Positions 1 through 10,469 of a stretch of DNA of 38,976 nucleotides are shown piece by piece; position 1 is the first letter of the stretch; every line of letters begins with the position of its first letter. The notes under the pieces are model-generated. The model was not told the DNA's origin. It made no database searches and saw nothing but the letters and a program-made list of their open reading frames with translations. Source of the DNA: Nemertoderma westbladi (lineage: Eukaryota; Xenacoelomorpha; Nemertodermatida; Nemertodermatidae); the NCBI GenBank assembly GCA_032718475.1, contig JAUCBJ010001766.1:1-38976 (forward strand), given 5' to 3'. The position numbers and the translations under genes were made by a program.

Positions 1-1324
1 ATTGTAGTTATAATATATTTATTTATCCAAAATTAACATGCGTTAAATTATTATTACTGTAGGATAAATCAGCTGGTTTTCTGACAAATTTTGCAAAACA
101 TGGGGCTGTCTGCCAATCTGCATGTACCATTTGTACCGGTACTGTCAGGCTGTACTCAATTCCTGAATCGAGAATTCTGCAATCATTCAATACTGCAATA
201 CAGGTCAGCCGGTACCATACACTGCAGACATGCCATATCATGTAATCTAAACATGGCCCCGGAAACCCTTGCGGTGATTATAGTTTAGGCCTAATTAGCC
301 TAGTACCGGTAATAAAAGATAGTTCAGTAGTTACCGCTAATCATTCAGTCATTGGCACGGTACACCGTATTGCTGTACTGCCGTTGTAGTGCGCACCGTA
401 GGTACCACCCATGCGTAGGCTGACTGTGCTGATTATGGTACTGTCAGACTGTGGTACCTAAGCTATATACTGTTAGGTATATTGCTGTATTGGGGTGGGG
501 TTAGGAATAATCCATTTGTTTTAGCATTGAACTGTTGAATCCCCTTATTTATTATAAAACCATTGGAAATATTCGCAAATGCTGCTCCATTACTGTCTGA
601 AACGCTCCCGACAGGACAGTCCGATGTATCTGGACCCGAGCAGCCGAGTTGCTTCAAGAGGTGATTAACGGGGGAATACTACGGAATTGCTTGTTTGTCA
701 GTACGATTCTATTTGGGTATTTACTACACTCAGACACTGGGAATACGGCGGTCGGTCAGATCGTAATGCGGGCCACTGCCAAGTTCATCATGCCTCACTC
801 CGGTCACCCACCTTGGAGTGCGGTGGGAAGAGTCCCACTTACTGACTTACGTCGACGACTGGACGAATCGACGAGGATTGCGATCTGGGTTTAGCGGCGG
901 CCCGGATCCTGGGATCGCCTGGGGGAAATGGTTGAACGTTGGGCAGACGTTATCGCACTGGATTACGTTCTCTGTGACGCGAAAGTGTGAAGCGAATTCG
1001 TTGTCGAATTGGGTCGGAAGCTGCGGGAATTCTACTGTTCTACGGGAGTAAACCGCAGCGGTCCGGTGACTACGGACGGATACTACTGGGATAAGCAGGT
1101 ATTTCGATCGAGTTTCTCGTATTCTCGATGCTCGAGGCGGATAGAGAGTTGGTTGTGTTGGGCGGTGTTGTTCAATTCTATCAAACATATTAAATAATTG
1201 GTAAAATAATAAAAACACACCAGATAAAGATTCTGAGCTTATGGTAAAGAGATAGGCCGAACTTACAATTTCCAAATAGATTGTTCATATAATAAATATA
1301 TTTTTGGTATTTGATTTCAAGATA
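1..1324. other. Intergenic, no gene recognised; GC-rich island 780-1098
   Basis: AT-rich sequence with scattered GTACC/GGTAC motifs and the palindrome TACCGGTA. Between about 780 and 1098 GC content rises and the stretch ends in a splice-donor-like site AAGCAG|GTATTT (GT at 1099-1100). Open frames exist on both strands but none resembles a protein I know. It could be an untranslated first exon, a promoter-proximal island or an old repeat; the sequence does not decide. Confidence 0.3.
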
Positions 1325-1348
1325 GGGGGGGGGGGGGGGGGGGGGGGG
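1325..1348. repeat. Poly-G run, 24 bases
   Basis: Uninterrupted G homopolymer. It is one of several long G or C runs in the window (also 11792-11817, 14222-14241, 20133-20152, 37219-37244, 38889-38907). Confidence 0.95.
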
Positions 1349-1399
1349 AACTGGACGCAATAAAAATTCATCCCTCTCCCAGGGGAAATTGGACGCAAA

Positions 1400-1600
1400 T
1401 AACAACAGCTGATTACTCTCAAAAATAAAACTGTAACCTGTTCTATTGTGTTTACTTTATTGTTTTGGTTAAAATAACGTGCCACTGTAACCTGCTCCTT
1501 TCCCAAAATTGAGAAATTAATATTGAGGCGGGATATTAATTCGCCAAGATGGGATTTGCGTCCAGTCCCACCCCCCTCCTATCTCTTGATTTCACTAAAA
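1400..1600. mobile_element. Partial copy of the MITE-like family at 10221-10470
   Basis: Contains TTTATTGTTTTGGTTA, then CTGTAACCTGCTCCTTTCCC and, further on, GATGGGATTTGCGT, all of which recur in the same order around 10330-10435. Only one terminal repeat is clear here. Confidence 0.55.
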
Positions 1601-1669
1601 AATAGAATACATTGCATTTTACTGTTATAATTACTGTATTGAATAAAATAATTAATTGATTGTTTATTA

Positions 1670-2045
1670 AACCGTGCTAAGCACGTTGAACTGGAGCTCT
1701 AACAATTCCCCACTAGCGGCAGACAGGAACTGTAAAAGTCTCTGTAGAATTTCTAATTAAGCAATGCTCTTAGGTAACTACTACTAAATTTCAGATGAAT
1801 CTGATCTTTGGTTCTATAATTACAGCTATTTTTACGTTTCTGTTAATTCGCCCCCTAGCGGCAGACCGGGGAACTGTAGAAGTCTGTCTGTGTGTAGAAT
1901 TTCTAAATTTTTTATAGACTACATGTGTACCAAGTTTGGTTCCATTTCATCCATGATTGACCGACTTATTAGCTTTTCAAACATTCCTGCCACAAACATA
2001 GCCAGAGGCAGCCACAAACAAATAAAAGCTGCAGGAACTCTAGCG
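1670..2045 (+). repeat. Interspersed repeat family R1, copy 1
   Basis: About 375 bp matching 37838-38200 in the same orientation. Shared blocks include AACCGTGCTAAGCA, CCCCTAGCGGCAGAC (twice in each copy), TTTCAGATGAATCTGAT, TACCAAGTTTGGTTCCATTT and a CACAAACA-type 3' tail. The repeated inner block and A/C-rich tail suggest a short retroposon or a LINE 3' end, but no coding region is seen. Confidence 0.75.
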
Positions 2046-2465
2046 ATAATTAATTTATTAATTATTAAATACTGTTTCAATTAAATTCTTTACGAAAATC
2101 TAGTCATCTTCTTTTAAATATGGACCCTGCATTCATGGAAAATATAATATTTGATAATTCATCAGTCAGCCTACGCTAATTTCACAGCAAAGTCCTTGTC
2201 ATGGCCTGTGTGTAGTAGGCCATGGTACCACCCTACTACCGGTACCGGCTGACCGCGTGACCGGTGGCAAATAGCACTTCAGCACTTGCACAGCAACAGC
2301 ACTACCGGCGATACACAGGTTGAAATTTATGTAGAGTTTGCTCAACAGTACAGATATAAAATAGTTATCTAAATTATATATATTACTATTGACAAGTATT
2401 GAAATATATACCGTTATTCGTGTTATCAGTATTTGCAAAATCTGACATTGAAGAGGTGAGAGAAG
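2046..2465. other. Intergenic, no gene seen
   Basis: AT-rich DNA with a cluster of CCGGTACCGG-type palindromes around 2217-2270. Nothing coding is recognised. Confidence 0.4.
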
Positions 2466-2924
2466 ATGAATACCGGCACTCAACAAAACCAACGCTTATC
2501 ACAGGTCGGTATGGTTACCTCGAAACCGGCGCGACTGTCCACTCGAATACAACTTCAAAACACAAACGCCAACAATAAACAGAAAGCGAATCGAACGTCT
2601 TCAGAAGAATCTGTCATTGGGACGAAGAAAAGGAAGCCGAAACCACGGGAATGGACCACAGCTAAGATTGAATGCTCCCATTGTCAGAGTTCCTGGACCG
2701 AAATTGAAACACCAATTGCCGATGGGCTTGATCTCTCAAACCAAAACTTCCTCTGCGGGGTTTGCGCGGCAGTAAAGATTGAAAGTCTGGAAGCTGGCAT
2801 CCCTAGGTATTATTATTATAAAGAGCGTCAGCCTGCGTTTAATAAATATATTTTAATACAAAACAGGTCGAACGCAAAGAGGCTTATAATGAAGACGAGT
2901 ACTGCATTGATTATATTCCTATAA
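2466..2924 (+). CDS. Small ORF with basic region and two CxxC pairs, unknown function (possibly transposon-derived)
   Basis: A 152-codon frame with an ATG just after AGAGAAG. The N-terminal 45 residues are Asn/Gln/Ser-rich; then comes a basic, nuclear-signal-like stretch (GTKKRKPKPREW) and CSHC...CGVC separated by about 25 residues, which could bind zinc like half of a PHD-type or ribbon finger. After residue 115 or so the frame runs into the repeat at 2806-3065, so the natural protein probably ends or is spliced near AGIP. Similar finger-bearing short ORFs occur as ORF1 of some non-LTR or Penelope-like elements, and a Penelope-like remnant lies just downstream on the other strand. Not recognised as a host gene. 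Confidence 0.35.
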   Translation: MNTGTQQNQRLSQVGMVTSKPARLSTRIQLQNTNANNKQKANRTSSEESVIGTKKRKPKPREWTTAKIECSHCQSSWTEIETPIADGLDLSNQNFLCGVCAAVKIESLEAGIPRYYYYKERQPAFNKYILIQNRSNAKRLIMKTSTALIIFL

Positions 2925-3065
2925 ACCACCTGGCTTTGCATATTGAACGTGCGTTTGGAAATAAGTTCGTGCTACCCTTCCGTAGGTGGTAGATGTCGCG
3001 GTTATGTATTGGTGGGTGGGGGGAAGAGGGGGGGGGGGGGTGCAGATTGAAAGGGGTGAACACGT
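2806..3065 (+). repeat. Direct repeat flanking the Penelope-like remnant, left copy
   Basis: Matches 5565-5826 in the same orientation over about 260 bp, including CATATTGAACGTGC, GTGCTACCCTTCCGT, GGTGGTAGATGTCGCGGTT and a 13-G run at the same place. The pair brackets the retroelement, as pseudo-LTR-like repeats do in Penelope-like elements. Confidence 0.7.
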
Positions 3066-3084
3066 ACTGTCCCCCTTTCTTTGA

Positions 3085-4390
3085 TTAATTGGTGGTGTGG
3101 GTTAATCTCTCATAACCTGATTTTGTGATACAGTCGCACAATTTTAATTTGTATCTCATAACTGGGCCTCGTGCTGCGCGAAGGCCCCACGAACGTGTTT
3201 CTGTTGATCCGATTCCTTGTAAGTTACATATTTTACATTTTGCTAAATATATTATATCTTTGTCATCACAGGTAAGGCGCTGTTTAATTTCATATTTAGT
3301 TTTCAAACGGGTCGAGGTTAATCCGAATTGTTTTGTTGGTTTTATCGCTTCACATGGTATACATTTCTGTCTTGTACATTTTTTAGATCCAGCATGTGTT
3401 GTATTTGCCTGGTTCTTCTGCTTTGATGTTAAACTGGATGGAGCTAAAATTCCCTTTAGCGTAGGGGCCCTACGGTTAATATTTACTATTTTATAAGAGT
3501 CAATGAGTTGATTGGTCCTGATGTCTGTTCTTAGAATAGGTGTATGTTTGTCTACTATCTTTTGTATTGATCCTAATATAGGTTCAGTGTTACTAACATA
3601 AAATATGGTATATTTACTTTTATTTCGTTTTTTATCATTTTGTAGAGATTCTAACTGTGTCTGTCTGAATAGCTGCCGCTGCAAATTGTGTAGTAACATC
3701 GGCCATTCTCCAACCCCTAGCAATGAATGCTGCTCCATATTCATAAAGTGCTTGCATTAAATCCTCCATTCGTGAATTGTTACGCCTCAATCGTAGGGCA
3801 ACCCCATATGGAACGTGTTTAAGTTGACTGTGCGGATGGGCTGAGTGCGGACATATATATTGATGGACGTCTGTTGGTTTGTGGTATATTTTTGTTTGAA
3901 GTATTCCATTGTCATCAAAAAATATAGTTAAATCTAAGTAATTAATTTTCCTTCCATATTCTTCTAATTTAAACTTTATTTTCCCAGGTTTAACGGTATT
4001 GTTGAGGTGGTCAATCAGAATACCGATATCTTCATCTTCTTGTTCAAGTGTAATAGCTATTCCATCATCTATAAATCGTTTCCATTCTTCCGGAGGCTTT
4101 GGTGAAGTTCGGACTGCTGTATCAATATATTCAGCACCAAAAATGTCTGTGTAAGAGCAAGAGTATGATGGGCCCATTGCCGACCCATCCACTTGTGTGT
4201 AATGTTTTCCATTAAAACTACAATTATTACAATTTAAACATAATTCTAGAGCTTCAGTCAAACATTCTACTGGGGGAGAGTCTTCTAGTAATAAATCTGG
4301 GTGATGAAATCTATCCAAACTTGGTACACATGTTGTTTGGCAAAAGTTTAGAAATTTTCTAAGTTGAATTTTCGTGTGGCCTTCGAGAAG
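3085..4390 (-). pseudogene. Penelope-like element, reverse transcriptase plus GIY-YIG region, broken
   Basis: Read on the minus strand, the frame entering at 4390 gives LLEGHTKIQLRKFLNFC, then the RT core: GSAMGPSYSCSYTDIF, the catalytic box FIDDG, KFKLEEYGRKINYLDLTIFF and KIYHKPTDVHQYICPHS. This order is typical of Penelope-like RTs, which copy element RNA into DNA. The RT frame stops at 3635. The sequel (FYVSNTEPILGSIQKIVDKHTPIL, CTRQKCIPC, LTCDDKDIIYLAKCKIC) continues in another frame, so there is a frameshift near 3640-3700. Only the start of the GIY-YIG endonuclease domain is visible, and it decays after GIGSTETR. At 4391 an in-frame TAG abuts CTTCTC as in TTATCTTAG|CTTCTC, compatible with an intron 3' end. 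Certainly inactive. Confidence 0.85.
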
Positions 4391-4615
4391 CTAAGATAAT
4401 AGCAGTTAATTAGTTAATTAAATTGATTACGGTAAAAACAGCACTTTCAACCTGCCTGTTAAAGGAAATTAATTGTTTTACAGTATAAGACTTCAATAAT
4501 TATACTTAAAAATTATACAGATGTAATCCACATACCCCATTCTATTATAGTTTTTAATTAGTTCAAGTGATTTGCTTTAATAATTGTGTCTTTAATTGAT
4601 CTAAAGTAATTAAAA
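4321..4615. repeat. Penelope-like 5' segment repeated at 8478-8770
   Basis: About 290 bp recur near-identically at 8478-8770, including the RT codons next to CTTCGAGAAGCTAAGATAAT and the following AT-rich stretch (AGTTAATTAGTTAATTAA, CAACCTGCCT, CATACCCCATTC). The second copy is therefore a fragment of the same element. Confidence 0.75.
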
Positions 4616-5260
4616 CGGCATAGAAAATTGATTCTCATTAAATACTGCTCATTTATTGGCCAACATGCTGGTACATAGATGGAAGGATGTGTGTGTAAGG
4701 CAGCCAGTTGCTGGGAATGATTATTGGTCAAGTCTCTGCTGGTGTGGAGCTAGCTGGCTGGGAGTTGTGGCTGTAGACTAACCAGAGAGGAATTGTAATA
4801 GGCAACCAGGATTGCTATTCCAGCCCAGACAGCATTCTTTAAATCCCACATCCCACCATCCTTCCTGTATTCCAATTCCTATTGACTCTACTATAAATGT
4901 TGTATTGCTATCTCAGGTAAATGACAGATGATAATAACATAAATACTATCCATGGCATGGCTGTTGTGTAGGCTTATATATGAAATAGTTTATTCCACAA
5001 TGTATTTGTCTGGTTATTTTTTAATTGAATTTTTGTAAAGTAGTAAAATTAATGTTCTTAAAAATAATTTTATTATTTTATATGTAACCAAGGAAATTAG
5101 CTACAATTTTTCGCTGCAGCTTTAAGAGTGTACATTGATTTAATATTATTTCAATACCCATATTACTACATCGGCATACGATGCGTTGGCGTTGTATCAC
5201 ACATCTCCACATAGATGTATCAGCAGTTACTCGCACAGTTTCGAAACTTCGCATAGTTAT
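4616..5260. other. No gene seen
   Basis: AT-rich, no convincing reading frame or repeat structure. A short stretch (4615-4640) still resembles 8750-8775. Confidence 0.4.
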
Positions 5261-5261
5261 A

Positions 5262-5826
5262 ACTGTATAAAGGTCGTCAGTCTGCGTTTAGGAAAAATAT
5301 TTTATGACAACACAGGACGAGCGACGAGCGCAACGAGGCATATAATGAAGACGAGTACTGCGTAGACTATATTCCTATAAACCATACCTGGCTGCGCCTA
5401 TTGAACGCATCGGTAGTTATAAAGATCGTCAGTCTGCGTTTAGGAAATATATTTAAATATAAAACAGGACGAGCACAACCAGGCTTATAAAGAAAACGAG
5501 TACTGCGTTAACTAAATTATTATATAAACCACCTGGCTTCACACATTTATCGCATCCCTAGTTATTATTATTATAAAGATCGTCCTAGCCTGCGTTTAAG
5601 AAATATATTTAAATTCAAAACAGGACGAACGCAATAACGAACGCTTATAATGAAAACGAGTACTGCGTTTATTATATTCCTATAAACCACCTGGCTTTGC
5701 ATATTGAACGTGCAATTGGAAATAAGTTCGTGCTACCCTTCCGTGGGTGGTAGATGTCGCGGTTGTGTATTGGTGGGTGGGAAGGGTGGGGGGGGGGGGG
5801 TCCAGATTAAAAGGGCTGAACACGTA
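5262..5826 (+). repeat. Three tandem copies of a ~140-bp unit plus right flanking repeat of the Penelope-like remnant
   Basis: Units begin near 5268, 5413 and 5565 with TATAAAGATCGTC...GCGTTTA and carry ACGAGTACTGCGT and CTATAAACCA. The last unit extends through GGTGGTAGATGTCGCGGTT and a 13-G run to about 5826, matching 2806-3065. Confidence 0.75.
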
Positions 5827-6229
5827 GGTATCACTTGTCTGGATCCGACCGAAAAAAAAAAATTTCGAAAAAAGGTACTGGGGTGGTTATATTGCAGCAC
5901 CAAAATTACAAGTAGTGCACAATTTTCACCAAATTTGAAAGTTACATTTTTGGCTAATTATTTTTCAATACAGGTTTTCTGGGGTGCAAAATACATTGGA
6001 AAATATTTAAAAATGATATGATTACTACATTATAAATGGCTGTTTAGTCGTCTCTGAGTAGGAAAAAAATGAAAAAAACAAGTAGCCAGCACTTTTCAGT
6101 TAGAACACAAAATTTTTAATTCACTTATACGATGCTATAAATTCACATTTTCAGATTTTCGAGAGCGCTGATTCTAATGGAATACATTTCTAATATGCCA
6201 GATCATTGCTACTTGTATTTTTCGTAAAT
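5827..6229. other. No gene seen
   Basis: AT-rich. Contains GCAGCACCAAAATTACAAGT and CTACTTGTATTTTTCG, which look like diverged or inverted pieces of the neighbouring 163-bp repeat. Confidence 0.35.
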
Positions 6230-7030
6230 CTTGTAAATTTTGGTGCTAGCACCAAATTTCGTACCCATCACCAAAAAGTACAAGTTTGCGATGTCCAGCG
6301 CTGTTTTTATTGATTCCATCGGATTCAGGACCCTCATAAACCCGTATAACGCAAGAAACAAGGTGATACTATCTACTTATCAATTTGCATATTTTCCAAA
6401 ATTTGGTGCTGGCACAACAATTTTCACCCACCGGCGAAAAATACAAGTTTGAGAACTCTTATGAAATTTTTACTGATTCCATTGAATTCAGAACCATCAC
6501 AAACCCGTATAACGCAAGAAACAAGGTGACACAATCAATTGATATATTTGATGGTTTTCAAAATTTGGTGCTAGCACCACATTTTGCACCCACATCCGAA
6601 AAATACAAGTTTGAGATGTCTAGTTCGATAATTATATTTTCCATTGAATTCAGAACAGCCATAAACCTCTAAAACTCAAGAAATAAATTGTCACAAGCAA
6701 TTTTATCTATTAAATGGATTTTTTTTCAAAATTTCGTGCTAACACCAAAATTTGTACACAGCGCCGAAAAATACAAGTTTGATACGCTTGGTGCAACTCG
6801 TATATATTTCATCGAATCCAGAAACCCAAAAAACCCCAATTGCGTAAAAAACAAGTTTCAAACGATCAATTTACAAAATTGACTTATTTCAAAATTTGGT
6901 GCTGGCACCAAAATTTGGCACCCACCGAAAAAAACAAGTTTGAAATTTCTAAATCAATTTATATGAACTCCATCAAATTTCTAACACCAAAAAACCGGTG
7001 TAAATCCAAAATAGAGATGTTACAATTCAT
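6230..7030. repeat. Five degenerate tandem copies of a ~163-bp unit with palindromic core
   Basis: Cores at 6239, 6402, 6564, 6732 and 6895 (spacings 163, 162, 168, 163). The first is a perfect palindrome TTTGGTGCTAGCACCAAA; the others carry one or a few changes. Each unit also has AAAAATACAAGTTTGA, ATTCCAT.GAATTCAGAAC and AACGCAAGAAACAAG in order. Translations of neighbouring units look alike (KYKFEMSSS, SIEFRT), which follows from tandem duplication; a coding origin is not shown. Confidence 0.8.
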
Positions 7031-7273
7031 ATTTATTGAAATGTAATTTTCAAAAAACGTCTCAAAAAAAGTGCCAAAAGTAGGGTTAAAAAATGGTGCT
7101 ATAACTCGAAAAGTACCCAATATTTTTGAAAACGGTTTTCACTACTAGGAAGACAATAGATTTTTAGGAAAAGACATAAAATTTCAGATTTCCAACTGCG
7201 TTTGTTTCAGAATTATAATAAAAAAAACACGGGGGAGGGTCATATTGACCCCCCCCCCCCCGGGTTTAATAGG

Positions 7274-7843
7274 GTTAAGAAATGTGTTTTTAATTGATCT
7301 AAACGTAATTAACTTATTAAAATGCCCTGTCTCCAGCTGTACTTCCATAGCTCCCTCATTCCTTTGGCATATGCATGCTAGCATAGCTGGGAATTGGAAC
7401 CAGTCCAACCACTTCATCACACTCAAAGGCAGCAATGTAATGAGCCAGAGTAATAAGCCAGCTTTGTTATTGTGTTTAGCTTACAAAATGATTGGCCGAG
7501 TACTTAATCATGATTCTTTAGAATATTTGGTTAAATAATTTCGTTGAGGTGTTGACATGATAAAATCTCAGTATCAATACTATCGGCATAAGGTAAGTTT
7601 TATATTTATTACAAATTGGGTCGCCTCCACGCCTAAAATATTTAATATATTACTTTATGAGTTTAACATGTTACCAATAACATGAGTTTATTGATTTCTT
7701 TGTTGGTTAAGTAAATTAAATAATATGCTGTAGAGAACGCAGTCTCTCAACTTTCAATAATAATATTTACATAGGCAATACCGCCATGCTGAATGTGGAA
7801 GGTATATCCGACTGTCAGATACGGCAGTACTGGTAAGTGGTAA
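7274..7843. repeat. 570-bp duplication, copy 1
   Basis: Near-identical to 8734-9314 from TTAAGAAATGTGTTTTTAAT to CAGTACTGGTAAGTGGTAA. The main difference is a short AT-rich insertion in copy 2 around 8981-8995. Both copies are direct. Copy 2 is preceded by the Penelope-like 5' fragment, copy 1 by a C-rich hairpin (7231-7263). The open frames inside have no recognisable product. Confidence 0.85.
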
Positions 7844-8477
7844 AAAAATGTTAAATATTGAAATATAATTAAGAAACATCTCCATTGATCACAAAATAGT
7901 GTTTAAATAGAACCGTCACCGAATATTCTAAAAACGCGAAAATCGGAGTGGAGAGGAAGCGAGCAGAGTGGAGTAGGGGGGGCGGGCCGTACCTGAAATC
8001 GCGAAGGGCCTGAGCGCGTGGGCGCGAGGATTGATTCAAGGTAAGAACCCGGGCCTTAAATGTGCAGGAAATTACCACGAACAATACCTTGGGTACTAGT
8101 GAACGGAAAGTGAAGTACCGGCGCAGCGGTAAGTCTCGTTTGCCTGACGTGAAATTCGGGCTCGGTTCAACCGTCTTCTTAAATCTTCAGCTCAGCAGCT
8201 CTCTTCATTTTTTTTCGATATTCTAGAACACAATATTACTATACTGCCACACCACGTCCGCGCCAAAAAAATTTTTATCAGTCCACAAGTAGGCACTAAT
8301 GTTGAAAAGGTATTGAGTCTATATGGGGCCACTAGTGATACATAAAGGTTTATTGTTTATTCTCAGTTGCTATAGCAACAGGTTGCTATGACTCAGGGTT
8401 TAGACATAAGTTCCTATAGCGTTCTTCACTTCGTCGGCTAATCGCAGAAGATCTATAGGCTTCGAGATGGGTCCGCC
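7844..8477 (+). promoter_or_regulatory. Possible untranslated first exon(s) of the Fat-like gene, GC-rich 7930-8128
   Basis: A GC-rich patch in AT-rich DNA ends in two consensus-like donors: GATTCAAG|GTAAGA (GT at 8041) and CGCAGCG|GTAAGT (GT at 8129). Exon 1 of the Fat-like gene with its ATG is 4 kb downstream on the same strand. This fits a noncoding first exon, but no transcript evidence is available and no clear acceptor was found just before 12075, so it remains a guess. Confidence 0.25.
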
Positions 8478-8770
8478 TTGGTACACATATAGTCTGGCAA
8501 AAGTTTAGAAATTTTCCAAGTAGAATTTCCGTGTTGCCTTCGAGAAGCTAAGATAATAGCAGTTAATTAGTTAATTAAGTTGATTAGGGTAAAAACAGCA
8601 TTTTCAACCTGCCTCTTAAAGGATATTAAATTTTCTAGTATAAGATTTAAATAATTATACTTAACAATTATACAGAGCTGTATTCCCCATACCCCATTCC
8701 GTTATTGTTTTTATTGAGTTCAAGTGATTTGCTTTAAGAAATGTGTTTTTAATTGATCTAAACGTAATTA
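8478..8770. mobile_element. Penelope-like element fragment, second copy
   Basis: Homologous to 4321-4615, including the minus-strand codons for KFLNFCQ of the RT N-terminal region. No RT core remains. Confidence 0.65.
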
Positions 8771-9314
8771 ACTTATTAAAATGCCCTGTCTCCAGCTGTA
8801 CTTCCATAGCTCCCGCATTCCTTTGGCATATGCATGCTAGCATAGCTGGGAATTGGAACCAGTCCAACCACTTCATCACACTCAAAGGCAGCAATGTAAT
8901 GAGCCAAACTAATAAGCCAGCTTTGTTATTGTGTTTAGCTTACAAAATGATTGGCCGAGTACTTAATCATGATTCTTTATAATAATCTTTATAATATATT
9001 GGTTAAATAATTTCGTTGAGGTGTTGACATGATAAAATCTCAGTATCAATACTATCGGCATAAGGTAAGTTTTATATTTATTACAAATTGGGTCGCCTCC
9101 ACGCCTAAAATATTTAATATATTACTTTATGAGTTTAACATGTTACCAATAACACGACTTTATTGATTTCTTTGTTGGTTAAGTAAATTAAATAATATGC
9201 TGTAGAGAGCGCAGTCTCTCAACTTTCTATAATAATATTAACATAGGCAATACCGCCATGCTGAATGTGGAAGGTATATCCGACTGTCAGATACTGCAGT
9301 ACTGGTAAGTGGTA
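8734..9314. repeat. 570-bp duplication, copy 2
   Basis: See 7274-7843. It overlaps the end of the Penelope-like fragment and shares GTCTCCAGCTGTACTTCC, GCATATGCATGCTAGCATAG and GAGGTGTTGACATGATAA with copy 1. Confidence 0.85.
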
Positions 9315-10215
9315 AGTGGCTAGTGGCGGTTCTCCAGCATACATTCAGATATTATATAGTTTCAGTTTCCGTCAATTCGGGTTCGATGACCCCTAATATA
9401 TATATATGGCCACTACAATGCGATCTTTAATTATTTTTGCTAGAAATTTGTGCTGTTTGTATATATTTGTGAATAGCTTCCAGTTGTATTTGGAGTTATA
9501 TTAAAAATAAATGTAACTTATTACTTTTAAAACACAAATTTTATGTTAATATGTACTGTACCTCTGCCTTTCATTGGTGTTCTTATCTATTGGTATTGGT
9601 GCTATCTCTATTGGTATTCGTACTGCGCGAAGGCCCCATGAACGTGTCTCAATCCTTACAATATATAATATTCAATATTACGTTATATAACTGCAGAACC
9701 AATTAATTGGTTATTAAAAGATGCCATCGTTGTGAAATGGTGACCCAGCAGTTTATCCTTAAATTAAAAAAAAAGCCCGTACCGGTACCTATGTGGTTAC
9801 CTATGCCTGCTTATCTTTACTTCGAGCTAAAAATCTTGTTGGATATATACAGTAGTTAGGATTAATGCTCTTCTATATGGACTAAAATAGGAAGATAATA
9901 ATAATGAAATAATAAGAGATGATAAGTTTCAACAAACATAACAATATAAAAGTTGGTCAACACCTAAATGCAGAATATGTGTAAGTCCGCATAATAGCTC
10001 ACATAAGGGCCAACATTTATAATCCACCAGGCAGTTATAGCAGAATTATTTTTTAATTTTTATTAAATTATCAATTTTTTATTACTACTGTACTTACCTG
10101 AAATACAATTTTTTCATGATATCCCACCCGTCTATCTTGATTCAATGGCGCAAAATGACCGCAAACACCAAATGTGTGTTTAGTGTGTTTGAAAAAGTAA
10201 TTGAATTTATTTTAA
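9315..10215. other. No gene seen
   Basis: AT-rich, with a short TA run near 9400. CTGCGCGAAGGCCCCATGAACGTG (about 9626-9649) resembles 3174-3199 inside the Penelope-like remnant, so a small related fragment is present. Confidence 0.35.
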
Positions 10216-10220
10216 AACGT

Positions 10221-10380
10221 GAAGGGAAAGGAGCAGGTTACAGTGGCGGTATTTTCTAACCAAAACATTAAACGATACTTTATAACCCTGGAAAATAACG
10301 GTAAATTTCAATGTTCTGTTGACTTTCGTTTATTGTTTTGGTTAGAATTACGTACCATTGTAATCTGCTCCTTTCCCTTA
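10221..10380. mobile_element. MITE with ~50-bp terminal inverted repeats
   Basis: The left end AAGGGAAAGGAGCAGGTTAC and inner TTCTAACCAAAACATTAAAC are matched in reverse by CTGCTCCTTTCCCTT at the right end and GTTTATTGTTTTGGTTAGAA. The whole is about 160 bp. Related fragments, mostly the GTTTATTGTTTTGGTTAG arm, lie at 1400-1600, 13310-13340, 18410-18460, 24590-24640 and 38358-38420. No coding capacity. Confidence 0.8.
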
Positions 10381-10469
10381 AATTATAATTTAACATTGAG
10401 GCGAGATATAAATAAACCGAGATGGGATTTGCGTGAAGTCGCCACCAACCTGTCTCTATTCTATTTTAT

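Noticed and set aside
847-1275. 142-codon minus-strand frame
   Set aside because: No recognisable domain and overlaps other open frames in a GC-rich patch; not enough to call a gene.
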